Below are positions 28,720 through 36,620 of a stretch of DNA of 64,000 nucleotides, in pieces. A program made the position numbers and the translations under genes. This DNA comes from Janibacter melonis (lineage in GTDB: Bacteria > Actinomycetota > Actinomycetes > Actinomycetales > Dermatophilaceae): contig NZ_JAJBZM010000001.1 in assembly GCF_020567375.1 (NCBI RefSeq), forward strand, positions 419,396-483,395, given 5' to 3'. The notes under the pieces are model-generated. The model had not been told where the DNA came from and ran no database searches. It worked only from the letters and a program-made list of their open reading frames with translations. Each line of letters starts with the position of its first letter. The first letter of the stretch is position 1.

Positions 28720-30876
28720 CTAGGCGTCGATGCGCTCGCGGTCGAGCTCGCTGGCCGAGGAGACGATGAACTCGCGACGCGGGTCGACGTCCTTGCCCAT
28801 GAGCAGCTCGAAGACCTCGGCGACCGCGTCGACGTCGGCCAGGGTGACCCGGCGCAGCGTGCGGTAGGCGGGGTCCATCGTCGTCTCGGCGAGCTGGTCG
28901 GCGTCCATCTCGCCCAGGCCCTTGTAGCGCTGGATGGGCTGCTTGATCGATCGGCCCTTCTTCTGCAGGCCGGCGAGCGTCGAGCGCATCTCGGCCTCGG
29001 AGTAGGTGTAGATGAGCTCGTTCTTCTTCGACCCGGGGTGCACGACCTCGATGCGGTGCAGCGGGGGCACCGCGGCATAGACCCGCCCGGCCGCGACGAG
29101 CGGCCGCATGTGGTTGAAGAAGAGGGTGAGCAGCAGCGTGCGGATGTGGGCGCCGTCGACGTCGGCGTCGGTCATGATGACGACCTTGCCGTAGCGGGCC
29201 GCGTCGAGGTCGAAGGATCGCCCCGAGCCGGCGCCGATGACCTGGATGATCGAGGCGCACTCGGCGTTCTTGAGCATGTCGCCGATCGCGGCCTTCTGGA
29301 CGTTGAGGATCTTGCCCCGGATCGGCAGCAGCGCCTGGAACTCGCTGTTGCGGGCCTCCTTCGCCGTGCCCATCGCCGAGTCGCCCTCGACGATGAAGAG
29401 CTCGGTCGCCTCGACGTCGTTGCTGCGGCAGTCGCGCAGCTTCGGCGGCAGGGTCGAGCTCTCGAGCGCGTTCTTGCGGCGCTGCGTCTCCTTGTGCACC
29501 CGCGCGCTGATGCGCGACTTCATCTCGGCGACGACCTTCTCGAGCAGCTGGGCGGACTGCTGCTTCTCGCCCCGCTTCGTGCTCGTCAGCTGCGCCGTGA
29601 GCTCGGTCTCGACGACCTTGGCGACGATGGTGCGCACCGCCGACGTGCCGAGCACCTCCTTGGTCTGGCCCTCGAACTGCGGCTCGGCGAGGCGGACGGT
29701 GACGACCGCCGTCATGCCGGCGAGCACGTCGTCCTTCTCGACCTTGTCCGAGCCGACCTTGAGCTTGCGCGCGTTGACCTCGAGCTGCTTGCGGAAGACC
29801 TTGAGCAGCGCCTGGTCGAAGCCGGTGAGGTGGGTACCCCCCTTCGGCGTCGCGATGATGTTGACGAAGCTCGACACCCGGGTGTCGTAGCCGGTGCCCC
29901 ACCGCAGCGCGATGTCGACACCGCACTCGCGCTCGACCTCGGTCGGGGACATGTGCCCCGAGGCGTCGAGCACGGGGACGGTCTCGGTGAAGGTGCCGCT
30001 GCCCTGGAGCCGCCACACGTCCGTGACCGCAGGGTCGGGGGCGAGGAAGTCGACGAACTCGGCGATGCCGCCGTCGTGGACGAAGACCTCCTCGACCGGG
30101 CCGTCCTCCCCCTTCGTCCCGGGCAGGCGGCGCTCGTCACGGATGACGAGGGTGAGCCCGGGCACGAGGAAGGAGGTCTGCCGGGCCCGGGCGACGAGCG
30201 CGTCGTAGTCGAAGCCGGACTCGGTGGGGAAGATGTGCGGGTCGGCCCAGTAGCGGATCCGGGTGCCGGTGGCGCCCCGCTTCGCCTTGCCGACGACGGC
30301 GAGCTCGCTGCCCTTCTCGTACGGCGTGAAGTCGTGCTCGGGGTCCTTCGCGCCCTCCGAGCCCGCGACGTCGGAGAAGACACCGGGCTCGCCGCGGCGG
30401 AAGGACATCGCGTAGGTCTTGCCCGCCCGGTCGACCTCGACGTCGAGCCGCGCCGAGAGCGCGTTGACGACGGAGGCGCCGACGCCGTGCAACCCGCCGG
30501 ACGCGGTGTAGCTGCCCCCGCCGAACTTGCCGCCCGCGTGCAGCTTGGTGAAGACGACCTCGACACCGGTGAGCCCCGTGCGCGGCTCGATGTCGACGGG
30601 GATGCCGCGCGCCTGGTCGCGGACCTCGACGGAGCCGTCACGGTGCAGGACGACGTCGATCCGGTCGCCGTGGCCGCCCAGGGCCTCGTCGACGGCGTTG
30701 TCGATGATCTCCCACAGGCAGTGCATGAGACCGCGGCTGTCGGTGCTGCCGATGTACATGCCGGGCCGTTTGCGGACCGCCTCGAGCCCCTCGAGCACCT
30801 GGAGGTGGTGCGCGGTGTAGTCCTGGGCGGTCTTGCTGCTCGCCCTCTTGGCGGCGGTCCTGGTCGCGGCTGGCAC
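28720..30876 (-). CDS. parE: DNA topoisomerase IV subunit B
   Basis: The ATPase subunit of topoisomerase IV. The 718-residue protein has the GHKL ATPase domain (RKRPGMYIGSTDSRGLMH; EIIDNAVDEALGGHGD; GGLHGVGASVVNALS), the transducer domain (FVNIIATPKGGTHLTGF), and the TOPRIM domain with EGDSAMGTAKEARNSEFQ and MTDADVDGAHIRTLL. The end PIQRYKGLGEMDADQLAETT is typical. The GTG at 30876 was chosen as the first plausible start; a TTG at 30954 in frame would add 26 residues of poor conservation. It is transcribed divergently from the zinc-ribbon gene. Confidence 0.93.
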   Translation of the reverse strand: MPAATRTAAKRASSKTAQDYTAHHLQVLEGLEAVRKRPGMYIGSTDSRGLMHCLWEIIDNAVDEALGGHGDRIDVVLHRDGSVEVRDQARGIPVDIEPRTGLTGVEVVFTKLHAGGKFGGGSYTASGGLHGVGASVVNALSARLDVEVDRAGKTYAMSFRRGEPGVFSDVAGSEGAKDPEHDFTPYEKGSELAVVGKAKRGATGTRIRYWADPHIFPTESGFDYDALVARARQTSFLVPGLTLVIRDERRLPGTKGEDGPVEEVFVHDGGIAEFVDFLAPDPAVTDVWRLQGSGTFTETVPVLDASGHMSPTEVERECGVDIALRWGTGYDTRVSSFVNIIATPKGGTHLTGFDQALLKVFRKQLEVNARKLKVGSDKVEKDDVLAGMTAVVTVRLAEPQFEGQTKEVLGTSAVRTIVAKVVETELTAQLTSTKRGEKQQSAQLLEKVVAEMKSRISARVHKETQRRKNALESSTLPPKLRDCRSNDVEATELFIVEGDSAMGTAKEARNSEFQALLPIRGKILNVQKAAIGDMLKNAECASIIQVIGAGSGRSFDLDAARYGKVVIMTDADVDGAHIRTLLLTLFFNHMRPLVAAGRVYAAVPPLHRIEVVHPGSKKNELIYTYSEAEMRSTLAGLQKKGRSIKQPIQRYKGLGEMDADQLAETTMDPAYRTLRRVTLADVDAVAEVFELLMGKDVDPRREFIVSSASELDRERIDA

Positions 30877-31113
30877 GGGGTCGGTACGTCCTTCGGCTCG
30901 GTCGGCGGGGTGGATGCGTCCGCCACGTGCAGGGTAGTCCGGCCCCTCTGACAACCCGAGCAGGCGCGCGAAGGGGGACCCTCGGCCACCCCTCGGCGGT
31001 CACCTCGGCCGGCCCCTCGACGGCGCGGAGCCGTCCCGGAGCCTGGACAAGGGACGCGCCTCACGCGGCCGATGCCCCTCGGGAAGGGATCGGCGTGCTT
31101 GACTGTTGGACAC

Positions 31114-31135
31114 CTCGAGACCCCCCGGTCTCGAG
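31114..31135. repeat. Hairpin sharing the CTCGAGACC core of the REP-like element
   Basis: CTCGAGACC and GGTCTCGAG flank a CCCC loop, 27 bases before the DUF7455 start. The same arms occur within the nested palindrome at 26058-26101. The surrounding gap (30877-31161) must also hold divergent promoters for parE and the zinc-ribbon gene; I cannot place them firmly. Confidence 0.7.
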
Positions 31136-31161
31136 CAAGTGTCACCGAAAGAAGGAACGAC

Positions 31162-31383
31162 GTGAACGCGACCCTGGTCTCTCCCCTGACCGCGGCCGAC
31201 CGCTGCGACCGCTGCGGGGCTCAGGCCTACGTCCGCGCCCGGCTCCACGCCGGCGGTGAGCTCTTCTTCTGCGCCCACCACGGACGTGAGCACCTGCCCA
31301 AGCTGCGCGACCTGGCCGACATCGACGACCAGAGCGAGCGACTCGAGGTGACGCCGGCTCTCGCCGCTGACGACGAGCGCTGA
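31162..31383 (+). CDS. Small zinc-ribbon protein (DUF7455 type)
   Basis: A 73-residue protein with zinc ligands in DRCDRCGAQAYVRA (Cys15, Cys18) and LFFCAHHGREH (Cys37, His40). This is the pattern of the DUF7455 family, found beside parE in many Actinobacteria. GAAGGAACGAC precedes the GTG at 31162. It is likely highly expressed and may bind RNA or a protein partner, but no function is established. The DUF456 gene follows after 2 nt. Confidence 0.82.
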   Translation: MNATLVSPLTAADRCDRCGAQAYVRARLHAGGELFFCAHHGREHLPKLRDLADIDDQSERLEVTPALAADDER

Positions 31384-31385
31384 GC

Positions 31386-31913
31386 GTGACCGGTCTGCTC
31401 GACCTGGCCGGCGTGGCACCTGATGCCACGCCGGCCGCTCTGTGGCTGCTCGTCCCCCTCTTCGCCGTGGGGGTCTTCGGGATCGTCTTCCCGATCCTGC
31501 CCGGCCTCATCATCTGCCTCGGCACGGTGCTCGTCTGGGCCCTCGAGGTCGGCGGCACCCGCGCCTGGGTGACCTTCGGCGTCGCCGCCGCGATCTACCT
31601 GCTCGCCGTCGTGCTCCAGATCACCATCCCCGGCCGCAAGATGAAGGCCGAAGGGGTGGGCGGGGCCACCATCCTCCTCGGTCTCGCGGCCGCGGTCGTC
31701 GGCTTCTTCGTCGTCCCGGTCGTCGGGGCGCCGCTCTTCTTCGTCGCGGGGATCTACCTCGTCGAGCTCTCGCGCTACCGCGACGGCCAGCGGGCGTGGG
31801 CCGCGACCCGCTCCGCCCTCAAGGGCGTGTTGCGCAGCATGGGTGTCGAGCTGAGCGCCGCGATGCTCATCGCGATCACCTGGGGCGTCGGCATCGTGAG
31901 CCACTCCGTCTGA
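31386..31913 (+). CDS. DUF456 family membrane protein
   Basis: A 175-residue protein with four or five hydrophobic segments and the DUF456 glycine-rich blocks PLFAVGVFGIVFPILPG and GFFVVPVVGAPLFFVAG. The family is widespread in bacteria with unknown function. It starts with GTG 2 nt after the zinc-ribbon gene, so the two are one transcript, ended by the hairpin at 31969-31998. Confidence 0.85.
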   Translation: MTGLLDLAGVAPDATPAALWLLVPLFAVGVFGIVFPILPGLIICLGTVLVWALEVGGTRAWVTFGVAAAIYLLAVVLQITIPGRKMKAEGVGGATILLGLAAAVVGFFVVPVVGAPLFFVAGIYLVELSRYRDGQRAWAATRSALKGVLRSMGVELSAAMLIAITWGVGIVSHSV

Positions 31914-31968
31914 GCCGCAGGGCGGCCCGTCCACCCGACCCGCACGGCAGAACGGTCGCACGACGCGC

Positions 31969-31998
31969 ACGAGCCGGGCCCGACAGGGCCCGGCTCGT
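31969..31998 (+). terminator. Intrinsic-type hairpin downstream of the DUF456 gene
   Basis: ACGAGCCGGGCCC and GGGCCCGGCTCGT form a perfect 13-bp stem with a GACA loop. It lies 56 nt after the DUF456 stop and could also stop transcription coming from DUF3040 on the other strand. Confidence 0.8.
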
Positions 31999-32028
31999 CG
32001 TGCGTGTGCAGCAGGCGAGGCTGCCGAG

Positions 32029-32079
32029 GTGATCAGCACCCCCTGGTGATCAGCACCTCCTGGTGATCAGTACCCGCTG
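32029..32079. repeat. Three tandem 17-bp repeats at the 3' end of the DUF3040 gene
   Basis: The unit GTGATCAGCACCCCCTG is repeated three times (32029-32045, 32046-32062, 32063-32079) with a few changes. Each unit contains TGATCA. The stop codon of the DUF3040 gene lies in the third unit; because 17 is not a multiple of 3, each copy reads in a different frame and copy-number change would alter the C-terminus. Confidence 0.9.
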
Positions 32080-32534
32080 CCGCCGTGACGGCGCTGCTCC
32101 CAGCGCTGCTCGAGACGCTGCATGAAGGTCCCGGACTTCTGGGGGCGGGCGGCCCGACCGGGTCGTGCGGCCCCCTTCGCCGGTCGTCCTGTGCGTGCAC
32201 CCCGGGGGACGCGACCGCCGGGCTTGCGCGGGGCGGCGAGCGAGCCGTCGGCCTGCACGGCCTGGAGCCCGCCCTCGCGGCGCGGCGCCAGGGCCACGGC
32301 GAGGGAGGCGACGATGACGACGAAACCGACGACGCCGACCCACACCGAGGTCGAGACCCCGAGGAGGACGAGGCCGAGACCGGCGACGACGCCGACGGCG
32401 CCGATGATGCGACGGCGGCGCAGGTCACCCCCGAGGGGCCCGCCCTTCATGCTCGTCGCGAAGCGTGGGTCCTCCGCGTAGAGGGCCTGTTCCATCTCCT
32501 CGAGCATCTGCTGCTCGCGCTCTGACAGAGCCAC
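32067..32534 (-). CDS. DUF3040 family membrane protein
   Basis: A 155-residue protein opening ALSEREQQMLEEMEQALYAEDPRFA, the DUF3040 signature (a helix followed by a DPRFA motif). Two hydrophobic segments follow (about 45-90), then a basic Arg/Pro/Gly-rich cytoplasmic tail. The GTG at 32534 has GGAGGATCA upstream. The final residues RRHGGSGY are encoded within the first-read unit of a 17-bp triplicate repeat. Function unknown; the family is actinobacterial and often lies next to DNA polymerase IV, as here. Confidence 0.85.
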   Translation of the reverse strand: MALSEREQQMLEEMEQALYAEDPRFATSMKGGPLGGDLRRRRIIGAVGVVAGLGLVLLGVSTSVWVGVVGFVVIVASLAVALAPRREGGLQAVQADGSLAAPRKPGGRVPRGARTGRPAKGAARPGRAARPQKSGTFMQRLEQRWEQRRHGGSGY

Positions 32535-32579
32535 TGATCCTCCTGCACGTCTGCGACCCACGACCTTGGTCGGTACCGA

Positions 32580-33833
32580 TCAGTCTAGGTCGCGCTCGCC
32601 GCTCGTGGTAGACCGGCCACCCCTGATCAGGCTGGCGGGCTGCACGCTGCCCGTGCCGAAGCGCGCGGAGGCCCTGTCCACCGCCCGGTCCGCGTCGCGC
32701 CAGCCGTGCTCGGGCTCGTCGAGCAGACCCTGGACAGGGGTGCTCGCAGAGTCGCTGAGCCCCTCGACCCGGACCCCGACGAGACGGATCCGCGCCTTCT
32801 GCACCCCCTGGCCGTCGTAGAGCTCGCGGGCGACGGCGTAGATGTCGCGGCTGACGTCGGTCGGGGTGGACAGCGAGCGCGACCGGGTGATCGTCGTGAA
32901 GTCCGAGAAGCGCACCTTGATGCTCACCGTGCGCCCGACGAGGGCCTGCGCACGCAGACGTGCGGCAGCCTTCTCCGCCAGGCCGAGGAGCACCCGGCGC
33001 ACGACCTCCGGGTCGCCGACGTCGCTGGAGAAGGTGCGCTCGTGCCCGATGCTGCGCTCGCGGTGCACGGGCTGGACGTGGCGCGGGTCCCGGCCCCACG
33101 CGAGGTCGTGCAGGTGGGCGCCGGTCGCGGCGCCGAGGTCGCGCACGAGCTGCTCGCGCGGGGTCCGGGCGATGTCGGCGACGGTGCGCAGCCCGAGCCG
33201 GGCCAGCGTCTCCTCCGTGCGGTCGCCGACGCCCCACAGCGCGCCGACGGGGAGCTGCTGGACGAAGTCGACGACCTCGTCCGCCGGCACGAGCAGTACC
33301 CCGTCGGGCTTGGCCAGGCCGGACGCGAGCTTGGCGACGAACTTCGTGCTCGCGATGCCGACGGAGCAGGTGATCCCCTGCTCGGCCCGCACCTGGGCAC
33401 GGATCCGCTCCGCGATCGCCGTCGGCGCCCCGAGCAGGCGCGTGGCCCCCGAGACGTCGAGGAAGGCCTCGTCGAGGCTGATCGGCTCGACGAAGGGGGT
33501 GATCCCCTCGAAGATCCGCATGACCCCCTTCGAGACCGCGGAGTACTCGTGGTGGTCGGGGGCGAGGACGGTCGCCCGGGGGCACAGCCGTCGGGCCCGG
33601 ACCATGGGCATCGCCGAGGTCACGCCGAAGGCGCGGGCCTCGTAGGTCGCCGACAGCACGACGCCGCGCTCCCCCCCGCCGATGATCACCGGGGTCCCGA
33701 CGAGCTCCGGGTGGTGGCGCAGGGTGACGGAGGCGTAGAAGGCGTCCATGTCGACGTGCATGACGCCGCAGCCGGTCTCGTCGAGCGGGCGGTCGTGCGG
33801 GCGCTCGGGGACCCGGAACTGCCGCCGGCTCAT
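32580..33833 (-). CDS. dinB: DNA polymerase IV (Y-family)
   Basis: A translesion polymerase of 417 residues. The palm has catalytic Asp28 and Asp30 in MHVDMDAFYASV and Asp121-Glu122 in SLDEAFLDVSG; helix-hairpin-helix regions (GALWGVGDRTEETLARLGL) and the little finger domain (HERTFSSDVGDP) follow. I do not see a clear QxxLF-type beta-clamp motif at the C-terminus. It lies 24 nt after a methyltransferase gene and, through it, in the group led by the LexA box at 35503, so damage-inducible expression is likely. Confidence 0.93.
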   Translation of the reverse strand: MSRRQFRVPERPHDRPLDETGCGVMHVDMDAFYASVTLRHHPELVGTPVIIGGGERGVVLSATYEARAFGVTSAMPMVRARRLCPRATVLAPDHHEYSAVSKGVMRIFEGITPFVEPISLDEAFLDVSGATRLLGAPTAIAERIRAQVRAEQGITCSVGIASTKFVAKLASGLAKPDGVLLVPADEVVDFVQQLPVGALWGVGDRTEETLARLGLRTVADIARTPREQLVRDLGAATGAHLHDLAWGRDPRHVQPVHRERSIGHERTFSSDVGDPEVVRRVLLGLAEKAAARLRAQALVGRTVSIKVRFSDFTTITRSRSLSTPTDVSRDIYAVARELYDGQGVQKARIRLVGVRVEGLSDSASTPVQGLLDEPEHGWRDADRAVDRASARFGTGSVQPASLIRGGRSTTSGERDLD

Positions 33834-33857
33834 CGCCGTGCACCCCGGATCACGCCG

Positions 33858-34634
33858 TCAGTCCTTGCGGGCGAGGGCGTGCAGCTGCGAGCCGAGGTGG
33901 CTGAGCACCGAGCGCTCCTCGTCGGCGACGCTCGCCTGCTCGAGCGCGAGCACGTCGGCGCGGTCGGCCTCGGAGTCGAGCAGCGCCCCGGGCACGAGGT
34001 CGCTGAAGATCCGCACGCCGTGGATCGCCTCGACGGTGAAACCGGCCCGACCGAGCCGGGCCACGACGTCGCCCTGGTCGAAGCGACGCGGCATCGGGTC
34101 GCCGCTCCCCCAGCGCCCGTCCGGGCTGGCGAGCGCGGCCCGGGCCTGGTCGAAGCGACCGGCGAGCGCCCGGGCGACGACGGCGGCCAGGCGCTGCGCG
34201 GTCACGAGGCTGAGGTAGCCGCCGGGCGCGAGGACGTCGGCGATCCGGCACAGCGTGGTGTCGGGGTCGTCGACGACCTCGAGGGTCCCGTGGCAGCACA
34301 CGAGGTCGACGCTGCCGGCGGCGAGCACCTCCGAGAGGGTGTCGGCGTCGCCCTGGACGGCGCTGATGCGGGCCGAGGCGCTCGACTCGGCGCTGCGCCG
34401 TCGCAGCGAGGCGAGAGCGTCGGCGCTCGGGTCGACGACGGTCACGGTGTGCCCCTGCTCGGCGAGCGGCACGGCCAGCCCTCCGGTGCCACCTCCGAGG
34501 TCGAGGACGCGCAGGGCACGACCGAGCTCGCGCTGCCGCTCGGCGGTCAGCGTGGAGACCTCGGACCACACGGCGGCGGTCCGCAGGTTGCTCTCGACCC
34601 CCCGGCGGCGGGCGGGTCGGCGTTCGTCGCTCAC
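33858..34634 (-). CDS. Class I SAM-dependent methyltransferase
   Basis: A 258-residue methyltransferase with SAM motif I LRVLDLGGGTGGLAVPLAE, acidic loop VTVVDPSADALASL, and VDLVCCHGTLEVVDDP as motif IV. It resembles UbiE/Methyltransf_11 proteins encoded beside dinB in Actinobacteria; these are sometimes annotated as SmtA-like. GTG at 34634 has GAAGGGAG 4 nt upstream. A possible -10 box (TAGGGT) lies in the 91-nt gap to the HEPN gene, so it may have its own promoter as well as read-through from the SOS promoter. Substrate unknown. Confidence 0.85.
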   Translation of the reverse strand: MSDERRPARRRGVESNLRTAAVWSEVSTLTAERQRELGRALRVLDLGGGTGGLAVPLAEQGHTVTVVDPSADALASLRRRSAESSASARISAVQGDADTLSEVLAAGSVDLVCCHGTLEVVDDPDTTLCRIADVLAPGGYLSLVTAQRLAAVVARALAGRFDQARAALASPDGRWGSGDPMPRRFDQGDVVARLGRAGFTVEAIHGVRIFSDLVPGALLDSEADRADVLALEQASVADEERSVLSHLGSQLHALARKD

Positions 34635-34725
34635 GGTGCTCCCTTCGTGCGCCACGGGTGCGGCACGTGGATGCCCCAACCCTAGTTCGGCCCGGGCCAC
34701 GGGTGCGACCACCCCGCGGGCGGGG

Positions 34726-35187
34726 TCATGACGCCTCGGCGTCCTCGACCCGCCCGGCGCCGCCCGGGCCCGTCGCGGGCAGACCGGTGCTGCTCAGGCT
34801 GACGGGCACGAGGGTGGCGGGCAGGCTCGGCGCCGGCAGCCCGAGCGTCGCCGCGGCGACGAGGAGGAAGTCCTCGCCCGCGCGCAGCAGGTCGTCGACC
34901 CCGCGGACGTCGTGGGGAGGTCGACGCTCGGCCCGCTCGAGGTGCGCCGCCCACTCCGAGAGCTCGGGGGCGACCCGTGCGAGCACCTGCCACGTGCTGC
35001 TCGGGCTGCCCGCCGCCTGGCCCGGGCGCCCGCGCGCCGCGAGGACGGCCGCCGCCACCCGCAGCGTGCCGAGCCGGGTGGCGGCGAGCCGCTCGGGGGC
35101 CTCGCGCACCCAGTGCGCCTCGGTGAGGGCGTCGGCGGCGTCGGCGAGGAGCCGGCCGACCTCCTCGATGTCTGCCATGCCGTGCAC
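34726..35187 (-). CDS. SAV_6107-type HEPN domain protein
   Basis: A 153-residue alpha-helical protein with ADAADALTEAHWVREAPERL and DDLLRAGEDFLLVAAATLGL, which fit the SAV_6107 HEPN family. HEPN proteins are often RNases or toxin partners, but the R-x4-6-H nuclease motif is not evident here. A Pro/Gly-rich tail follows. The GTG at 35187 has GAGGG upstream; an ATG at 35178 (MADIEEV) is the alternative. It starts 9 nt after the DUF6504 gene. Family members commonly sit near translesion polymerase genes. Confidence 0.75.
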   Translation of the reverse strand: MHGMADIEEVGRLLADAADALTEAHWVREAPERLAATRLGTLRVAAAVLAARGRPGQAAGSPSSTWQVLARVAPELSEWAAHLERAERRPPHDVRGVDDLLRAGEDFLLVAAATLGLPAPSLPATLVPVSLSSTGLPATGPGGAGRVEDAEAS

Positions 35188-35195
35188 GACCACCC

Positions 35196-35471
35196 TCAGC
35201 CCCGCGCCGCCACGAGCGACCAGGCGACGGCCGCCCCGCCGTCCTCGCGGTCCGCCCGCAGGTCGAAGACCTCGTCAGCGCCTCGGCCCGAGCTCGCGCA
35301 GACCCGCCAGACCTCGCCGCGGCAGTCCTCCTGCCAGCGGTCGACGACCCGGCTCACCCGGTGGAGGCGCCCCCTCCACAGGAAGGCCCGGGGCGCTCCC
35401 CCGTCACCCAAGGAGTCACCGCCCGGGGCCCCTCGCACCTCGATGCTCTCGCCCGCCACCCGCGTCGTCAC
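35196..35471 (-). CDS. DUF6504 family protein
   Basis: A 91-residue protein. APRAFLWRGRLHRVSRVVDRW, GEVWRVCASSG and VFDLRADRE match the short DUF6504 domain found beside Y-family polymerases and dnaE2 in Actinobacteria. It is the first gene downstream of the LexA box. No catalytic motif is visible. A role in damage tolerance is an inference from operon position. Confidence 0.78.
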   Translation of the reverse strand: MTTRVAGESIEVRGAPGGDSLGDGGAPRAFLWRGRLHRVSRVVDRWQEDCRGEVWRVCASSGRGADEVFDLRADREDGGAAVAWSLVAARG

Positions 35472-35502
35472 CGCGTCCTCCGCTCGTCGCCGTCACCCGT
35501 GA

Positions 35503-35518
35503 TCGAACACCTGTTCGA
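35503..35518. promoter_or_regulatory. LexA (SOS) box
   Basis: TCGAACACCTGTTCGA is a perfect match to the actinobacterial LexA consensus TCGAAC-N4-GTTCGA. It lies 32 nt upstream of the DUF6504 start. On the minus strand a plausible promoter precedes it (TTGACC at 35554-35559, TAGTGT at 35529-35534, 19-nt spacer), so LexA would cover the start site. Confidence 0.92.
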
Positions 35519-35601
35519 ACTGGTAGCCACACTAGCGCGGGTGACGTCGAGGTGGTCAAGCCCACCGGGGCGCGGGGGCGGGGCGTGCGCCGAGCGGTCG
35601 C

Positions 35602-36498
35602 TCAGGCGCGCAGGTGCGAGAGGTTCTGCAACACCTCGAGGCTCGCCGTCGAGCGGTTCATCGTGATGAGGTGCAGGCCCGGGGCGCCCTCCCCGAGCAT
35701 CCGGTCGGCGAGCTCGGTGGCGATCTCGACGCCCACGGCCCGCACCGCCGCGGGGTCGCCGTCGACGGCCTGGAGGCGGTCGACGACGGCCGCGGGCAGG
35801 GGCGTGCCCATGAGCTGGGCCATCCGCCGGATCTGCTTGACGCTCGTCACCGGCATGAGACCGGGGGTGATCGGCAGGTCGCGACGGGCGGCGACCTCGT
35901 CGCGCAGCCGCAGGTAGGACTCGGCGTCGAAGACCATCTGGGTCACGGCGAAGCTCGCGCCGGCGTCGGCCTTGCGCACGAGGGTCTCGACGTCGTCGCG
36001 CAACGAGGCAGAGCTCGGGTGCACGTCGGGGAAGGCCGCGACGCCGACCTCGAAGCCGCCGACCTCGCGCACGAGGGCGACGAGGTCCTCGGCGTGATCG
36101 AGCCCCTGCGGGTGGGCGGTCCACTCGCCGCCGGGGTCACCGGGCGGGTCGCCGCGCAGGGCGAGGACGTGGTCGATGCCGGCGGCGGCGTACCCGGCGA
36201 GCACCTCGCGCAGGTCGTCGACGCTCTGGCTGACGCACGTGAGGTGCGCCATCGCGGTGAGCGAGGTGCGCTGACCGATCTGCTCGGTGACGCGCAGCGT
36301 GCGGTCCTGGCTCGAGCCGCCCGCGCCGTAGGTCACCGACACGAAGTCGGGGGCGAAGGGCTCGAGGCGCGCGATCGCCTCCCACAGCACCGCCTCGCCC
36401 GCGTCGTCCTTGGGCGGCATGAACTCGAAGCTGATCGAGGGACGCGTCGAGGAGAGCCGCTGCGGGATGGTCCCGCCGGGTGCGCTGGGCGACGTCAT
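35602..36498 (-). CDS. metF: 5,10-methylenetetrahydrofolate reductase
   Basis: Reduces methylene-THF to methyl-THF for methionine synthesis, using FAD in a TIM barrel. The 298-residue protein has SISFEFMPPKDDAGE (catalytic Glu), VSVTYGAGGSSQDRT, HLTCVSQSVDDL, LALRGDPP and TPGLMPVTSVKQIRRM. The ATG at 36498 lies 7 nt after TATCGT on the minus strand, suggesting a leaderless message. It is divergent from the polyprenyl synthase. Confidence 0.95.
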   Translation of the reverse strand: MTSPSAPGGTIPQRLSSTRPSISFEFMPPKDDAGEAVLWEAIARLEPFAPDFVSVTYGAGGSSQDRTLRVTEQIGQRTSLTAMAHLTCVSQSVDDLREVLAGYAAAGIDHVLALRGDPPGDPGGEWTAHPQGLDHAEDLVALVREVGGFEVGVAAFPDVHPSSASLRDDVETLVRKADAGASFAVTQMVFDAESYLRLRDEVAARRDLPITPGLMPVTSVKQIRRMAQLMGTPLPAAVVDRLQAVDGDPAAVRAVGVEIATELADRMLGEGAPGLHLITMNRSTASLEVLQNLSHLRA

Positions 36499-36505
36499 GG
36501 CGGCG

Positions 36506-36511
36506 ACGATA
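36506..36511 (-). promoter_or_regulatory. -10 box for a probable leaderless metF transcript
   Basis: TATCGT on the minus strand ends 7 nt before the metF ATG. Confidence 0.5.
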
Positions 36512-36620
36512 GCCCGCGGGCCTGCCCGTAGGCTGGCGCGTACCTGCTGCTGAGACCGCCGCCGACGTCGCCGCTCGCAGCACCGACCGCACCGCCCGAC
36601 CCCACCCTCGAGGAGCCGAC

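Noticed and set aside
27487-30951. A 1154-codon plus-strand open frame
   Set aside because: It is antisense to the decarboxylase, M20 and parE genes and has no domain; all three minus-strand genes have full catalytic motifs.
30877-30954. Longer parE start at a TTG (30954)
   Set aside because: The added 26 residues are low complexity and unlike ParE N-termini, and the TTG lies far into the divergent promoter region.
32029-32079. Tandem repeats as a CRISPR array
   Set aside because: The units are directly adjacent with no spacers, only three in number, and overlap a coding end.
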